Of a stretch of 53,206 bases of DNA, positions 52,331-53,206 are shown piece after piece. Source of the DNA: Alphaproteobacteria bacterium. GTDB taxonomy: Bacteria > Pseudomonadota > Alphaproteobacteria > Bin95. Position 1 is the stretch's first letter. Every line of letters begins with the position of its first letter. The stretch is from positions 1-53,206 of the forward strand of contig JAJDVH010000115.1 of the NCBI GenBank assembly GCA_022826185.1, read 5' to 3'. The notes beneath the pieces are model-generated. The model ran no database searches, had not been told where the DNA came from, and worked only from the letters and a program-made list of their open reading frames with translations. A program made the position numbers and the translations under genes.

Positions 52331-53206
52331 GACGCCTCTCCGCGCAAGCGGGCGGGACTCAGCGCCGGCTCCTCCAGGCCCAGATCGTCGAGCTCCGTCG
52401 GCCACCCGTCTCCCGCGGCCAGCGCCGCCACCGCCCGGCCCATGGCCGGCGCGGTCTGGATGCCGTAGCCGCCTTGCCCCGCACACCAGAAGAAACCGGG
52501 GATATCGGGGTCGAAACCGGCCACGAGCGTCTTGTCGGCAACGAAGCTGCGCAGCCCCGCCCAGCGCCGCTCGATGCGGCGGATCGCGAAGACCGTCGCC
52601 CGCTCGATCCGGTCCACCGCCATCGCCACGTCGATCTCCTCCGGCTGCGCATCGCAGGGCGGCGAAGGCGTCTCGTCGGCGAGCGAACCCAGCACGCGGC
52701 CCGATTCCGGCTTGAAGTAGAACTGCTCATCGACATCGACCGCCATCGGCCAATCGCCGGTTTCCGCCTCGAAGGTGAAGGCGGTCCGCCGTTTCGGCAC
52801 CAGCCCGATGGGCGCGGCCCCTGCAAGCGCCGCGATTTCGTCCGCCCAGGCGCCGGCGGCGTTCACGACGATGCGGGCCTCGATTTTCTCGCCGCCCCGG
52901 AGCGCCACCCGCCAGCCGCTTCCGCTCCGTTCGAGCCCTTCCACCTCCGCATTGCGCCTGAGCGGCACGCCGCTGAGGAAGCCCCGGTGCAGGGCGTGAA
53001 TGTCGATATCCGAAGCCTCCGGCTCGAAGACGCCCCCGGCTACATAGTCCGGCCGGAGCGCGGGTATCAGCCGGCAGACCTCGCCGCTGTCCAGCATCCG
53101 GATCTCCGGGACGAACCGCCGGCCGTCGCGGAAGGCGCCTTCCAGCGAGTCCGACTGGTCGGCGCGCCCGAACAGGACCAGGCCGCGGGGCGTCAGCAGC
53201 GGCACG
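52327..53206 (-). CDS. FAD-dependent oxidoreductase, DAO family (N-terminus outside window)
   Basis: The last 292 residues of a flavoprotein related to glycine/sarcosine oxidases; the FAD-binding GxGxxG start is beyond the window edge. Visible are RIVVNAAGAWADEIAALAG, the active region DEQFYFKPESGRVLGSLADE, the IERRWAGLRSFVADKTLVAG segment, and the closing GFFWCAGQGGYGIQTAPAMG for the flavin. The gene is co-translated with the HAD hydrolase. Substrate not known; D-amino acids or N-methylated amino acids are typical. Confidence 0.85.
   Translation of the reverse strand, partial: VPLLTPRGLVLFGRADQSDSLEGAFRDGRRFVPEIRMLDSGEVCRLIPALRPDYVAGGVFEPEASDIDIHALHRGFLSGVPLRRNAEVEGLERSGSGWRVALRGGEKIEARIVVNAAGAWADEIAALAGAAPIGLVPKRRTAFTFEAETGDWPMAVDVDEQFYFKPESGRVLGSLADETPSPPCDAQPEEIDVAMAVDRIERATVFAIRRIERRWAGLRSFVADKTLVAGFDPDIPGFFWCAGQGGYGIQTAPAMGRAVAALAAGDGWPTELDDLGLEEPALSPARLRGEAS

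Overview
The window is high-GC DNA (roughly two thirds G+C by eye) from an alphaproteobacterium. The evidence is an unbroken tuf-S10-spc-alpha ribosomal block in alphaproteobacterial order, an IalB-family gene next to rlmN and argG, a complete C-P lyase operon, a GlxBCD/GlnT-type glutamate synthase cluster and palindromic intergenic repeats. The genus cannot be named from sequence reading alone.

Layout. (1) 1-14169: the end of EF-Tu, then 27 tightly packed genes from rpsJ to rplQ including secY, adk and rpoA, with a promoter-like sequence over the adk stop codon. (2) 14207-22427: an EamA transporter, a gamma-glutamyltransferase-family enzyme, three glutamate-synthase-like subunits (GlxBCD/MgsABC), a Uma2 protein, a GlnT/GmaS-type ligase and an Asp/Glu-racemase-family enzyme; this reads as a gamma-glutamyl amide or amine nitrogen module. 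(3) 22428-22987: an intergenic repeat, here called element A. (4) 22988-28481: a class III CoA-transferase, a lower-GC three-gene island bounded by inverted repeats, a TfdA/TauD-type dioxygenase with a sulfurtransferase, and a cupin.

(5) 28488-36481, minus strand: phnF, phnGHIJKLM, a PhnZ-like HD oxygenase and phnN, for phosphonate breakdown. phnCDE transport genes are not in the window. A perfect 29-bp inverted repeat lies between phnJ and phnK. (6) 36946-48028: exported proteins, a 2-methylfumaryl-CoA-isomerase-like enzyme, IalB, RlmN, ArgG, a small-protein/HEPN pair, DUF3047, GloB, DUF2244, an alpha/beta hydrolase and a class III aminotransferase. (7) 48055-50498: brnA with a decayed brnT, a YbaN-like membrane protein, and a gene-poor zone with palindromic repeats and a second, inverted copy of element A (element B). 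(8) 50499-53206: two FAD oxidoreductases around a HAD hydrolase.

The most interesting unexplained items are the element A/B family (shared promoter-like start, predicted structured RNA, and a terminal pair of CATGACA heptamers with 10-bp period) and the inverted-repeat-bounded island at 24248-26031, whose translationally coupled genes have no function I recognise.
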